DNA of 64,000 bases from Desulfuromonadales bacterium (GCA_013619105.1 JABXKU010000003.1:37826-101825); one strand, 5' to 3'; positions 30,079 through 39,433 are shown, counted from the stretch's first letter. Translations and numbers: made by a program. Notes: generated by a model not told the origin, from the letters alone.

Positions 30079-31304
30079 AGAGGGTTGTTATCACAGGTTG
30101 TGGGAGCGTCTCGCCCTATGGAAGAGGTGTTGACACGCTGATGGAAGGGCTTTTAGCTGGTCGCAGCGCTGTGCAGAATTTCCCCGACCTGGCGGCTATC
30201 GGTGGCCTTCGAACCAGGGTGGCTGCCAAAGTATCCGGCATTAATCCTAAAGAGATCCCGCGTAAGGATCGTCGTTCCATGTCCGCCATGTCGATCTTTG
30301 CCACTATGGCCAGTCAGGATGCTTTGGCTCAATCTGGAGTGACCACTGAACAGCTGACTAGTGGCCGTCTGGGGATCTCCCTTGGTTCCACGGTCGGTAG
30401 TACCAAGACAACCGAAGAACTCTTCCGAGACTTTTTTACCGATTCTAGTCTGGAGCGGATGAAGTCGACCATTTTTTTCCAGATCATGAATCACAGTTGC
30501 GCTTCCAATGTGGCGCAAGCATTGGGTATCAGCGGCCGTCTTTTGGCCCCGTCCGCGGCCTGCTCTACAGGCTGCCAGGCTATCGGTTACGGTTATGAGC
30601 TCATTGCCATGGGCAAGCAGGACATGATGCTCTGCGGTGGCGCTGACGAATTTCATCCGCTGACGGCGGCGACCTTCGATAATATCAATGCCGCGTCAGT
30701 CGGCTTTAATGACTCTCCTAGCTGTACGCCTAGGCCCTTCGATCGGGCCAGGGACGGTGTGGTCTGTGCCGAAGGGGCGGGGGTCGTATTGATCGAATCC
30801 CTCGATTCCGCCATTGAACGTGGCGTGCCTATCCTTGCTGAGATTGGCGGCTTCGCCACGCTTTCGGATCCGAGAAGTATTGCCAATCCCAATGTTGAGG
30901 CTATGGAGCGCTGCATGCGCCTGGCCCTGGAGGACGCCGACCTTGGTGCGGACGAAATTGATTACATCAATGCCCACGCCACGGCTACCGAGCAGGGGGA
31001 TATTGCCGAAAGCGAGGCCATCTCTCGAATTTTTGGGGAGCTGGTGCCTGTCAGCAGCTTAAAAGGTCATATGGGACACACTATGGCGGCCAGTGGTTCC
31101 CTCGAGCTGATCGCTTCTTTGGAAATGATGAGCCGGGGCAGGCTGGTGCCGACCCTCAATCTTGAGGAGGTGGATCCGGCTTGCAGCACCCTTAACTATT
31201 TGCGCTTGGTTCAAGCAACCGAGATCGACACTTTTGTCAAAAACAGTTTCGCCTTTGGGGGCGTTAATTCATCGATTGTGGTAAGGAGATTCACGCATGA
31301 CTGA
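30069..31304 (+). CDS. Beta-ketoacyl-ACP synthase (KS2)
   Basis: Second FabF-like enzyme, 411 aa, with Cys165 in SAACSTGCQ, His in NAHATATEQGD and His in LKGHMGHTMAASG, so it should be active. It overlaps the oxidoreductase upstream by 10 bp and the acyl carrier protein gene downstream by 8 bp. The KS-ACP coupling is a frequent feature of type II polyketide clusters. Which step it serves (initiation, elongation or a second fatty tail) cannot be read from sequence. Confidence 0.88.
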   Translation: MQLKRVVITGCGSVSPYGRGVDTLMEGLLAGRSAVQNFPDLAAIGGLRTRVAAKVSGINPKEIPRKDRRSMSAMSIFATMASQDALAQSGVTTEQLTSGRLGISLGSTVGSTKTTEELFRDFFTDSSLERMKSTIFFQIMNHSCASNVAQALGISGRLLAPSAACSTGCQAIGYGYELIAMGKQDMMLCGGADEFHPLTAATFDNINAASVGFNDSPSCTPRPFDRARDGVVCAEGAGVVLIESLDSAIERGVPILAEIGGFATLSDPRSIANPNVEAMERCMRLALEDADLGADEIDYINAHATATEQGDIAESEAISRIFGELVPVSSLKGHMGHTMAASGSLELIASLEMMSRGRLVPTLNLEEVDPACSTLNYLRLVQATEIDTFVKNSFAFGGVNSSIVVRRFTHD

Positions 31305-31557
31305 ACAGCAGATAATTGATTTGATTAATTCCTCGCTGGTAGAGGAGTTTGAACTCGATCCAGCGTCGATGAGTCCCGATGCTAATATCTATGAGGATTT
31401 GGGGCTCGACAGTCTTGATACGGTGGACATGGTGATCGTTCTGGAAGGGGCGTTCAAGTTCAAAATTCGCGAAGAGGAGGAGATCCGAGAGATCCGCACC
31501 CTCGGTGATATCTACCGCTTTGTAAATGGTAAAAGCCATCAGATTAAAAGGAAATGA
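31297..31557 (+). CDS. Acyl carrier protein (ACP1)
   Basis: An 86-aa carrier with the phosphopantetheine site GLDSLDTVDM (Ser39). The chain is acidic and has a Lys/Arg-rich tail (KSHQIKRK) that is unusual for a housekeeping AcpP. It overlaps KS2 and precedes an acyltransferase. A second ACP lies at 45911; paired ACPs are the rule in aryl polyene clusters. Confidence 0.9.
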   Translation: MTEQQIIDLINSSLVEEFELDPASMSPDANIYEDLGLDSLDTVDMVIVLEGAFKFKIREEEEIREIRTLGDIYRFVNGKSHQIKRK

Positions 31558-31651
31558 CTAAGCAAAAAGTTTGACCTATAACTCTGTAGGACAGATTTTT
31601 TTGTAATGTCTCTCTGGACTTTTGCGACCGATTTTTAAGTAGGAATGGCCA

Positions 31652-32473
31652 ATGGCGGCAGTATCTGATGTTGTACAAGAAAAGTCTGGCGATAAGGTGA
31701 CCCGCTTTTTCGGGCCGTCTGTGGTGGTGATGAACCTTGTGGTTTATCCGCTACTGGCTCTCTGCACTGTGCTTGGAGTACTTCTTTTCCCCTTGGGCTT
31801 TGTGCTTTGGAAATTGGTCACCAATTGGGACAGTGGACGTATCATGCGCCACTTTATCTGGATATATGGGCAGGGATGCCTCTTTGTTATGAAGCCTTTT
31901 GTCAGGTTTCGTCGGGAGGGATTCCAGCATTTGACGTCCGGTGAACCCTGCCTGCTAGTGGTCAACCACCTCTCCTTTTTCGATACTTATTGTATGGCGT
32001 TGCTCCCAACCTACGATGTCACCTTTGCGGTGCGGGCCTGGCCTTTTCGCATGCCCTGGTACGGCTGGTTTATGCGGTTGGCCGGATACCAGGACGTTGA
32101 GAGTTTGGACTGGGAAGAAATCCTCAGCTCTGCCGCTGCCACCTTTAGTAAGGGTGGGCACCTCCTGTTTTTTCCTGAAGGACACCGTAGTCGCACTGGC
32201 GGTTTACAGCGTTTTTATAATGGGGCCTTTCGCTTGGCTGCAGAGTTAGATGTGCGTTTGGTTCCCTTGTGCCTCGATGGGACCAATAAGCTACTGCCCC
32301 CCAAGCGTCTTTGGTTTAGCCCTGCTGAAATTGTCATTAGGGCGTTGCCTCCGGTGGAAGGTACGCAATTTACCGGTATTGAGGGACCTCGCCAACTGCG
32401 TAAGCTGGTTAAGGGACAGATGACAGAGGCTCTGGCTCAGATGCGGGGGGAAGACCCTGAAGGACTTAAATAA
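31652..32473 (+). CDS. PlsC-type 1-acyltransferase
   Basis: Membrane-associated acyltransferase of 273 aa. It has a hydrophobic N-terminal anchor (about 28-55), the catalytic NHLSFFD (HX4D, about residues 108-114) and the acceptor motif FPEGHRSRTGG (about 172-182) of the lysophospholipid acyltransferase family. In aryl polyene clusters such enzymes are thought to join the polyene to a lipid or sugar-lipid anchor. ATG at 31652 follows AGGA by 7 nt. A weak terminator follows at 32587. Confidence 0.85.
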   Translation: MAAVSDVVQEKSGDKVTRFFGPSVVVMNLVVYPLLALCTVLGVLLFPLGFVLWKLVTNWDSGRIMRHFIWIYGQGCLFVMKPFVRFRREGFQHLTSGEPCLLVVNHLSFFDTYCMALLPTYDVTFAVRAWPFRMPWYGWFMRLAGYQDVESLDWEEILSSAAATFSKGGHLLFFPEGHRSRTGGLQRFYNGAFRLAAELDVRLVPLCLDGTNKLLPPKRLWFSPAEIVIRALPPVEGTQFTGIEGPRQLRKLVKGQMTEALAQMRGEDPEGLK

Positions 32474-32586
32474 GTTTGGTGGTTTTGCAAAAAACAGATG
32501 AATGCATTTTTATTGTTATGGACTGTTTGTTGAGGGGATAGTTGGTCAAGCCTTTCAATGATGGGTTAAGAACTGATTAAGTATTT

Positions 32587-32617
32587 ATTCCCCGACTGAC
32601 CGTGCCGGGGAGTTTTT
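32587..32617 (+). terminator. Possible intrinsic terminator inside the cluster
   Basis: ATTCCCCG (32587-32594) pairs with CGGGGAGT (32606-32613, one G-T pair) around an 11-nt loop, followed by TTTT. It falls in the 233-bp gap before the ammonia lyase and may separate two transcription units. Confidence 0.5.
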
Positions 32618-32706
32618 ATAATCGGGTTTCAATGCTAAAACCCCTTTGTTGCCAGTCAGTTTTTCGGAATGGAAACTAAATTAACGGAAATGAGAGTCAT
32701 AGCCTA

Positions 32707-34293
32707 ATGTCCCAACGCCCTACCGTAATATTGAATGGCAGTGAATTAACCATTGAGGATATCGTTGCTCTTGGAATTGGTACTCATCGGGTGGCCCTTG
32801 ACCCGGTCGCTTTAGAGCGTTGCCTCGCTAGTCGTCGTTTTCTGGAAGAAGAAGTCGCCGCCCACCGAATTATCTATGGAGTCAACACCTCTTTTGGCCC
32901 GATGTGTAACAAGATCATTGAGGACGCCGAAATCGAAGCGTTGCAAGTCAACTTGATTCGCAGCCATGCTGCTGGACTCGGCGATCCTTTAAAGCCCACA
33001 GTCGCTATTGCTGTGCTGGTGGTGCGGCTTAATTCCCTGGTCAAGGGATTTAGCGGGGTGCGCATCGAGCTTCTCGAATTCCTCCGTGACATGATCAATT
33101 TAGGTGTCGCCCCATTCATCCCTGAGTGTGGTAGCGTCGGCGCCTCGGGGGACCTGATCCATCTAGCCCATTTGGGCCTTGCGGTAATAGGCGAGGGAAA
33201 GGTCTATTATCGCGATGAGCTACGCCCGACCGAGGAGGTTTTTGCCGAACTCGGAATGGTGCCGAGGCGACTCAGTTTTAAGGAGGGCCTCGCCTTGATG
33301 AACGGTACCAGCGCTATGACTGCGCTGGCTGCCTTTGCACTGTACGGTGCCAAGCAGCTACTACGGCTTTCCTGTGTGACGGGGGCCTTTGCTCAGGAGA
33401 TCTTCGGCGGAATCGATGATTCCTTGGATGATGACCTGCATCAATTAAAGCCCCATCCCGGTCAGTTGCATATTGCCGACACTATCCGCCACCTTTATCA
33501 GGGCTCAACCAACATTGCCCTGCGTGAGAACACGCACGAGCTGATCCGAGGTCAACAGCAGGGTGGGCCAGTATTCGAAACCGACATCAAGGTACAGGAT
33601 TCATATTCTATACGTTGTATTCCGCAAGTCCTGGCGCCGGTTGCCGAAGCGGTTGAAATGGCGGTGCGAACCGTTGAAATCGAGGCTAATTCCTCCAACG
33701 ATAATCCTCTTATTATTCCGGATAAGAAGAAGATCATTCATGGCGGCAACTTTCATGGCCAGAGTATCGGTTTTGTTATGGATGCCCTGTGTATTGCTAT
33801 GTCCACCCTGTCGAATCTTTCCGAGCGGCGTCTTAATAAGTACCTGGATAAACACCAGAATGAAGGGTTGCCGGAACATTTGATCCCCGGTACGGCAGGT
33901 TTGACCATGGGATTTATGGGGGCTCAGTACCTCGCGACCTCCACCACTGCAGAGAATCGGCAGCTGGCGGGTCCGGTTAGCACCAATTCGATTTCTTGTA
34001 ACGCCTCCAATCAGGATGTGGTTAGCATGGGCACGGTTGCGGCACGCAAGGCCTGCAAGTCAGTGAGTAATGCCAAACATATTCTCACGCTGGAGGTTCT
34101 TGCCGACCTGCAGGCCCTATCGTTCCGCAATGCCGAGGGCCTCGGTCGCGGTACGGGAAAGATCCACAGGGAGCTCAATCAGCATTTTGAAATTTATGAT
34201 AACAGTCGCGTTTTTCATGATGATTTGGTGAAATTTCGCAAAATCCTTTTTTCCAGCCCGCTTCTCGACGACCTGTCAGTCTTCTGGCAGTAA
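32707..34293 (+). CDS. Aromatic amino acid ammonia lyase (HAL/TAL family)
   Basis: MIO-dependent lyase of 528 aa. The MIO cofactor triad Ala146-Ser147-Gly148 lies in GSVGASGDLIHLAHLG; the family Tyr loop IIYGVNTSFG and the NDNPLI and FHGQ motifs are present. In this setting it should deaminate tyrosine or phenylalanine to coumarate or cinnamate, the starter of an aryl polyene. The selectivity pair region reads IRSHAAG, more like histidine lyases, so specificity is unsure; a histidine catabolic role is unlikely because no hutU or hutI is near. It starts the second half of the cluster. Confidence 0.85.
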   Translation: MSQRPTVILNGSELTIEDIVALGIGTHRVALDPVALERCLASRRFLEEEVAAHRIIYGVNTSFGPMCNKIIEDAEIEALQVNLIRSHAAGLGDPLKPTVAIAVLVVRLNSLVKGFSGVRIELLEFLRDMINLGVAPFIPECGSVGASGDLIHLAHLGLAVIGEGKVYYRDELRPTEEVFAELGMVPRRLSFKEGLALMNGTSAMTALAAFALYGAKQLLRLSCVTGAFAQEIFGGIDDSLDDDLHQLKPHPGQLHIADTIRHLYQGSTNIALRENTHELIRGQQQGGPVFETDIKVQDSYSIRCIPQVLAPVAEAVEMAVRTVEIEANSSNDNPLIIPDKKKIIHGGNFHGQSIGFVMDALCIAMSTLSNLSERRLNKYLDKHQNEGLPEHLIPGTAGLTMGFMGAQYLATSTTAENRQLAGPVSTNSISCNASNQDVVSMGTVAARKACKSVSNAKHILTLEVLADLQALSFRNAEGLGRGTGKIHRELNQHFEIYDNSRVFHDDLVKFRKILFSSPLLDDLSVFWQ

Positions 34294-34317
34294 ACAGTAG
34301 CGAACCAGGGGAGCCCG

Positions 34318-34776
34318 ATGTCGAACGAATTCAAACTGCCAATGGCGGCCGAGGGCCTGATCCCACATCGCCTTCCCATGCGCCAGATTGATCGTCTTGT
34401 CGAATATCACGAGGGTGAAGAGGCTACGGTCGAAGCTGTAATCGATGCGGCAAATCCCCTGCTGGATGGGGATGGACAACTGGCCGAGGTCGCCTTGGTG
34501 GAAATGTTGGCCCAGGCTTTTGCTGCTGTTCAGGGTTATGCGGACCGCATGGCCGGAAAGCCCGTAGGGCAGGGTTTTTTGGTTGGCATAAGTAAAGTGG
34601 AAATTGAAGGGACTGCCCGTGTGGGGGATTGCTTGTCTATCCGTATTCGCCCCATCGCAACCGTGGATAGGTTTGTGGTGGTTGAAGGTGAGGTCTTGCT
34701 GGGGCAACAAGTATTGGCCGCCGGCAAGCTCAAACTCTGGATCCCGCAGGTTGAAGTAACACCGGAGCAGGCATGA
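34318..34776 (+). CDS. Hotdog dehydratase (ApeP-like)
   Basis: Small hotdog-fold protein (152 aa) of the 3-hydroxyacyl-ACP dehydratase type used in aryl polyene pathways. LIPHRLPMRQIDR carries the presumed catalytic His (about residue 18), and VEMLAQAFAAVQG the acidic partner (Glu). It would dehydrate the beta-hydroxy intermediate to the conjugated double bond. It lies 24 bp after the ammonia lyase and overlaps the LolA-like gene by 4 bp. Confidence 0.82.
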   Translation: MSNEFKLPMAAEGLIPHRLPMRQIDRLVEYHEGEEATVEAVIDAANPLLDGDGQLAEVALVEMLAQAFAAVQGYADRMAGKPVGQGFLVGISKVEIEGTARVGDCLSIRIRPIATVDRFVVVEGEVLLGQQVLAAGKLKLWIPQVEVTPEQA

Positions 34777-35405
34777 AAGGGCTTTTGAAAACTCTAGGCA
34801 TCTTTGTTTTCTTTGCTCAGCTGTGGTTGCCTGTGGGGGCGTGGGCTGGGGTTTCAGGGCAGGATGCTAAGGTTCTGGAGCGGCTCGAAGAGCTTTCAGC
34901 CGGAATCGAAACCATCGCTAGTGATTTTACTCAAGAAAAATACTTGGCTGTGTTTCAGGAGGCCATGCTTTCTTCCGGACGTTTCTATTTTAAATCCCCT
35001 GGCTCATTGCGTTGGGAATTGACCCAGCCCGTTGTTACCGGGTTCGTATTAAAAGGCAACGAAGGACACCGTTGGCATCAGCGCACCGGTCGAAGTGAAA
35101 GCTTTGATATCGATCGTGAGCCGGTGATGAAGATCGTTGCCGAACAATTACTCGCCTGTGCCGGTGCCGATTTTGATTGGTTGCGCCAGAAGTATAAGAT
35201 TGTCGTAGAGGCGCAAGCTCCGGTGCGTCTTAGGCTCGATCCTCTTTTCGAAACTGCTGGGTTTCTCAATTATCTAAATATTCAATTTTCTTCCGGTGGT
35301 CGTTATGTGCAGATGGTGGAAGTACATGAGGCCGACGGCGACTATACCCGGCTCCGGTTTGAGAATGTGGTTATCAACCAGCCCTTGGCAGAGGAACTTT
35401 TTTAG
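34773..35405 (+). CDS. LolA-like outer-membrane lipoprotein carrier
   Basis: Periplasmic protein of 210 aa with a cleavable Sec signal (IFVFFAQLWLPVGAWA) and the LolA core pattern: SDFTQEKYLAVFQE, SGRFYFKSPGSLRWE and a C-terminal beta strand FENVVINQPL. Aryl polyene and xanthomonadin clusters carry such a LolA paralogue, thought to ferry the lipidated product through the periplasm to the outer membrane. It is 6 bp before the MMPL exporter. Confidence 0.87.
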   Translation: MKGLLKTLGIFVFFAQLWLPVGAWAGVSGQDAKVLERLEELSAGIETIASDFTQEKYLAVFQEAMLSSGRFYFKSPGSLRWELTQPVVTGFVLKGNEGHRWHQRTGRSESFDIDREPVMKIVAEQLLACAGADFDWLRQKYKIVVEAQAPVRLRLDPLFETAGFLNYLNIQFSSGGRYVQMVEVHEADGDYTRLRFENVVINQPLAEELF

Positions 35406-35411
35406 CTGCCT

Positions 35412-37784
35412 ATGAGCCTTTCAGAGTACACCGCAACGGCATACCGGTATTTTTCCAGCCGCCGACGGCTATTATATTGGGTGACCTCGGTTCTGATTTT
35501 ACTCAGTGTAATCGCCTTTACTGGGATCCGTCTCGAGGAAAACATCGAGGCGATGCTACCCGACCGTGGTAGCCGGGTGGCCGGCGACTTCGCTCTTCTG
35601 CAGCGTGCACCCTTTGCCCGCAAGTTGGTGATCAGCCTAGAGACCGATGGGGAAGGGGGCAACGCTGTGCTTGTGGCGGCTGTCGACAGACTGGCTGCGG
35701 CTCTTGACCCTGCACTCTTTGCGAATGTGGTGACGGGTCCCGAGAGCCAAATGCAGGGGCGCTTGTTCAACTGGCTCCAAGATGCGTTGCCGAGCATTCT
35801 CGATGCCACAGACTTAGAAGCTATCGCTGTTGGTCTTGACGAAGAAGGGGTTCGGCAACGACTGCAGGAAAATTATGAACAACTACTGGCTCCAGAAGGC
35901 ATGGCCCTTAAGGGACTGATTCGCCGCGATCCTTTATCGATTTATCTGCAGGGGCTGAAAAAGTTAAGTCATATCAACATGATTCCGCAAATGCGGTTAG
36001 TCGATAATCACTTTGTCAGCGCGGAGGGAAAAAGTGCTCTGCTACTAGCCGAGACTCCCATTGCCATGACCGATTCGGCGGGCGCTGAAACCCTGTTGGC
36101 GAGTTTCGCAGAAGCGGTAGATAAAGCCATACCCGGCAACATCAGCGCCACCCTGGTCGCCGGGCATCGATATACCCTTGCTAACGCCCAAGCGATTCAA
36201 AATGACCTATGGCGCATTCTGACTGGGTCGATGTTAGCTCTGCTGGTGCTGTTTTTTTGCTTTCTGCGCAGTCCCCGTGCGGGTTTTGTTTTTTTGTTAC
36301 CCATGGCGGTCGTTTGCATTAGTGCTGTTGCTGTGTCCTGGTTTTTTTCACCGGTCTCCGCCGTTACCTTAGGTTTTGGAGCGGTGCTGCTGGGGATTAC
36401 CGTAGATTTCGGATTGCACGTATACTTTGCCTTGCGCCGTGGCGGAGCAGCGCCTGAGGCTATCGTTGGTGAGTTGGCTCGTCCCTTGTTGTTTGGCGGT
36501 CTAACCACGATGGCTGGCTTTGCAGTCCTGCTTTTCTCCGATTTGCCGGGACAGCGGCAGTTGGCGGTTTTTTCCATTGCTGGTATCGGCACTGCCTTGC
36601 TTTTGTCGATGTTGGTTCTGCCCCACCTTATACCCGCTGTTGGGCCAGAGCAGGCTGCATCGTCTAGGCGTTGGTTGTTAAGAATTCGGAGGCAGCGGCG
36701 TCTGGTGCTTGGCATCTGGCTGTTGTTGCTGGCCGCTTGTGGTTGGCAGTCTATGGGGTTGGAGTTTAACGGGGATCTTAGGCGCATGAGCTTGACGCCG
36801 CCCGAGTTGGTCGCTGCGGAGCAGAACTTGCGCCAGAACTGGGGAGATTTTCGTAGTCAGGCGATGATTTGGGCCAAGGGTGACGATCTCGAAGAGGCGC
36901 TAGTGGCCAATGAACAACTCTTTGCCCTGCTTCAAAAGGAGCAGCCTGACCAACCGATCATCAGTATCGCTTCTTTGCTGCCCTCTGCAAAGGTACAACA
37001 GGCCAATCGCTTACGTTGGCTGAATTTTTGGCAGGGAGCCCAGGGGCAGCGCATACTTGCTGATCTGCGCCGTGAATCTGCCGCCTTCGGTTTTAGCGAG
37101 GTGGCCTTTTCGCCCTTTTTCAAGACCTTGAACGTTCCTTCGCAGCCGGTGACTCTGCAGGGGCTACGGCAGGCAGGACTAGGCAACCTGGTGGATTCAC
37201 TGGTTCTTGCGGAGGGGACTGCAGCCGAGGTGTTGACTCTGGTGCCCGATCAACCCGAGTTGGCGAATCTGGTCGAAGGTCAGTTGCAAGGGGCGGTTCA
37301 GTTGGTTTCTCAGGGCCGCTTCCGACGTGAGATAAGTGCTGCTATCAGTCATGACTTCTTCCGCTTTATCCTTTGGGCTTCGATAGTTGTGGTCCTGCTT
37401 CTGTTGTTGCTTTTTCGACGGGTGGGCAAAGTTTTGGCGGCGTTGGTACCGGTCGGCACTGGACTGATCGTGATGTTTGGTTGCATGGGCACCCTCGGCT
37501 TAGAATTTAATCTGTTCAATATTATCGCCTGTATCCTGGTAATCGGATTGGGGGTTGATTATGGGATTTTCATGGTTTGCAAGTCGACCGAGGGGTACAG
37601 TGGTGCCACCGATAAGGCTGTGTTGGTTTCTGGTCTGACTACCCTGGCTGGATTCGGTGCTTTGGTGCTGGCTCGACATCCCGCTTTGCATTCTATCGGA
37701 GTCACTGTGTTGCTGGGGATAGGAGCCGCCATTCCGGCTGCACTGCTGGTCGTCCCAGTTCTTTACCGCGGCGAGGATATATGA
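35412..37784 (+). CDS. MMPL/RND-type exporter
   Basis: Inner-membrane transporter of 790 aa. One N-terminal helix (about 18-38), a large periplasmic loop, a five-helix block (about 265-415), a second helix/loop unit and a last helix block (about 640-785) give the MMPL double-RND layout. VTLGFGAVLLGITVDFGLH and the repeat CILVIGLGVDYGIFMV carry the conserved Asp of the proton pathway in each half. Expected role: export of the polyene lipid. It overlaps the DUF3261 gene by 4 bp. Confidence 0.88.
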   Translation: MSLSEYTATAYRYFSSRRRLLYWVTSVLILLSVIAFTGIRLEENIEAMLPDRGSRVAGDFALLQRAPFARKLVISLETDGEGGNAVLVAAVDRLAAALDPALFANVVTGPESQMQGRLFNWLQDALPSILDATDLEAIAVGLDEEGVRQRLQENYEQLLAPEGMALKGLIRRDPLSIYLQGLKKLSHINMIPQMRLVDNHFVSAEGKSALLLAETPIAMTDSAGAETLLASFAEAVDKAIPGNISATLVAGHRYTLANAQAIQNDLWRILTGSMLALLVLFFCFLRSPRAGFVFLLPMAVVCISAVAVSWFFSPVSAVTLGFGAVLLGITVDFGLHVYFALRRGGAAPEAIVGELARPLLFGGLTTMAGFAVLLFSDLPGQRQLAVFSIAGIGTALLLSMLVLPHLIPAVGPEQAASSRRWLLRIRRQRRLVLGIWLLLLAACGWQSMGLEFNGDLRRMSLTPPELVAAEQNLRQNWGDFRSQAMIWAKGDDLEEALVANEQLFALLQKEQPDQPIISIASLLPSAKVQQANRLRWLNFWQGAQGQRILADLRRESAAFGFSEVAFSPFFKTLNVPSQPVTLQGLRQAGLGNLVDSLVLAEGTAAEVLTLVPDQPELANLVEGQLQGAVQLVSQGRFRREISAAISHDFFRFILWASIVVVLLLLLLFRRVGKVLAALVPVGTGLIVMFGCMGTLGLEFNLFNIIACILVIGLGVDYGIFMVCKSTEGYSGATDKAVLVSGLTTLAGFGALVLARHPALHSIGVTVLLGIGAAIPAALLVVPVLYRGEDI

Positions 37785-38455
37785 AGAAATGGTATGTCAT
37801 CCTTAGCCTGCTACTAACCCTGGCGGGTTGCAGCGGAGTGCCTTTTGTAAAGCCGGAGACGGTGTCTGTGCGCTCAGATGTGACAGCAACCCAGTTGGCA
37901 GCTGAGGTCTGGACAGCTCAGCCGGGGGTATTTCAGTTGCGGCAGACGGTGCTGTTCGAGTTCCGCGGCACCCGCGTGCCCATGGCAGGTCTGATGCGGC
38001 TTGATTTGACCCACGGCCATCTCAGGTTGGTGGCTTTGAACGATCTGGGGGTCAAACTATTTGATCTTGAGGTTACTCAGACCGGGGAGCAACAACACTA
38101 CCTGCTACCCGATATCGCTAAAATTCCACACTTTACAGAGGCGGTCGCGGCCTCGGTGCGCAGAGTGTTTCTGACCCCTCGCCCTGATGGCAGCGAAACT
38201 CTACGTTTAACGGCCAATCGATACCAACTTACGCGCCCCAACCCTTCCGGGGAGACCCGGTTCATCTTTGGCGGCAGGGGTTCCCAGTTGTTAGCTACCG
38301 AGGTTGGTGGAGCTCAGGAAGACTGGAAGGCCAGGTACTTTGAGTATCAAACAGCAGGGACCATACTTTATCCGCGGGGGATTGTACTCGATGATCGGAT
38401 TGCCGGCTATCGTTTGACCCTGTGGCAGGAAGAGGTGAAGAGAATCGATGAATGA
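37781..38455 (+). CDS. DUF3261 lipoprotein (LolB-like)
   Basis: Predicted lipoprotein of 224 aa with lipobox LTLAGC (Cys about residue 17). The body (LFEFRGTRVPMAGLMRLDL, LVALNDLGVKLFDLE) matches the DUF3261 pattern and recalls LolB/LolA-type beta cups. DUF3261 genes regularly accompany aryl polyene clusters, so it probably accepts the product at the outer membrane from the LolA-like carrier. It overlaps both neighbours (4 and 8 bp). Confidence 0.82.
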   Translation: MKKWYVILSLLLTLAGCSGVPFVKPETVSVRSDVTATQLAAEVWTAQPGVFQLRQTVLFEFRGTRVPMAGLMRLDLTHGHLRLVALNDLGVKLFDLEVTQTGEQQHYLLPDIAKIPHFTEAVAASVRRVFLTPRPDGSETLRLTANRYQLTRPNPSGETRFIFGGRGSQLLATEVGGAQEDWKARYFEYQTAGTILYPRGIVLDDRIAGYRLTLWQEEVKRIDE

Positions 38456-38834
38456 TCTGATGAAATCCATTGAGAGTTCCGCCCTGACGCCGCTTGTTGT
38501 CAGTGAGGACCACTCTGCACAGCGAAAATTCAGCTTCGGTAAGGAATTTATCGGTTTTTCTGGGCACTTTCCGGGATTTCCCATTGTTCCGGCAATTGTG
38601 CAGATCCTTATTGCTCAGTCGTTAATAGAGGGTTGCGTTGGAGCTCCTTTGAAGCTCAAGGTTGTCGAAAGGGCCAAGTTTCTTCTGCCGCTGGAACCGG
38701 ATCAGGATATTGACGTTAACATCTGTCCTTGTTCCAGCAGTGATGGGCCTTCTTACCGGGTAAAGTTAATGGTCCAAGAGCAGGTAGCGGCCTCCTTTAT
38801 ACTACGGTTGCAGCGCCAGGAGGCTGCCAAATGA
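38448..38834 (+). CDS. Hotdog thioester dehydratase (ApeI-like)
   Basis: A 128-aa FabZ/FabA-like hotdog protein. GFSGHFPGFPIVPAIVQ contains the catalytic-type His of the GHFPG motif; the acidic residue found in FabZ on the next helix is not obvious, as the sequence reads VQILIAQ. In aryl polyene systems ApeI and ApeP form a dehydratase pair, and this gene with the one at 34318 fits that. It overlaps the DUF3261 gene and the next thioesterase. Confidence 0.78.
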   Translation: MNDLMKSIESSALTPLVVSEDHSAQRKFSFGKEFIGFSGHFPGFPIVPAIVQILIAQSLIEGCVGAPLKLKVVERAKFLLPLEPDQDIDVNICPCSSSDGPSYRVKLMVQEQVAASFILRLQRQEAAK

Positions 38835-39292
38835 AAAGGCCTTATTTTCCCAGTCAACCCGGCCAACCTGAGCCCCTTCGAATCTCTGTATCTCGAGTGG
38901 TTCGGTTTGAAGAAGTCGATCCCCTCGGTATAGTCTGGCACGGCCGTTATCCAAGCTATTTTGAGGATGCCAGGGTGGCCCTTGGCAATCGTTTTGGCAT
39001 CGGCTATATGGATTTATATCGTGCGGAGGTTATTACACCGATTAAAAAGATGCATATCGATTATCATCGGCCCCTTTGCTTCGAAGACCCGTTCACTATC
39101 GAGGGCATACTGCACTGGAGTGAAGCGGCACGTATCAATATCGAGTTCATCCTGCGCAATGAGGCCGGAGAAGTAACCACGACTGGATATACGGTGCAGA
39201 TGATGATGGATAAGAAGAATGATTTTCTTTTGGTAGCACCGCCATTTTATCGGGAATTCTGCGAGCTCTGGAAGACGGGACAATTAGTTTAG
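38831..39292 (+). CDS. 4HBT-type acyl-CoA/ACP thioesterase
   Basis: Hotdog thioesterase (153 aa) of the YbgC/4-hydroxybenzoyl-CoA type: RFEEVDPLGIVWHGRYPSYF holds the catalytic Asp (about residue 36) and the HxxY(F) motif, and MHIDYHRPLCFED follows as in the family. It may release or edit polyene chains. A palindromic repeat begins inside its stop codon. Confidence 0.85.
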   Translation: MKRPYFPSQPGQPEPLRISVSRVVRFEEVDPLGIVWHGRYPSYFEDARVALGNRFGIGYMDLYRAEVITPIKKMHIDYHRPLCFEDPFTIEGILHWSEAARINIEFILRNEAGEVTTTGYTVQMMMDKKNDFLLVAPPFYREFCELWKTGQLV

Positions 39293-39433
39293 TTTTCATC
39301 CGGAAACGGCACTTTTCCCCAATCCCGGCGTCAATCCGCACGCTTGCTTGTACGGCGTAAACAGCTACGCCTCCGCGCAAGCGCTTGGTTTCCTTGGCCT
39401 TGGGAAAAATTACTCGTTTCCCATATGAAAACT
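39291..39433. repeat. 143-bp imperfect palindromic element (MITE/REP-like)
   Basis: The outer arms AGTTTTCATCCGGAAACG (39291-39308) and the inverse of GTTTCCCATATGAAAACT (39416-39433) match with few differences, and the pairing resumes inside: CGCTTGC/GCAAGCG and GGCGTA/TACGCC around an AACAGC loop. The remaining 182 bp to the next start (39434-39615) hold no gene but include a CTTAGTG/CACTAAG pair at 39435-39472. Confidence 0.75.
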
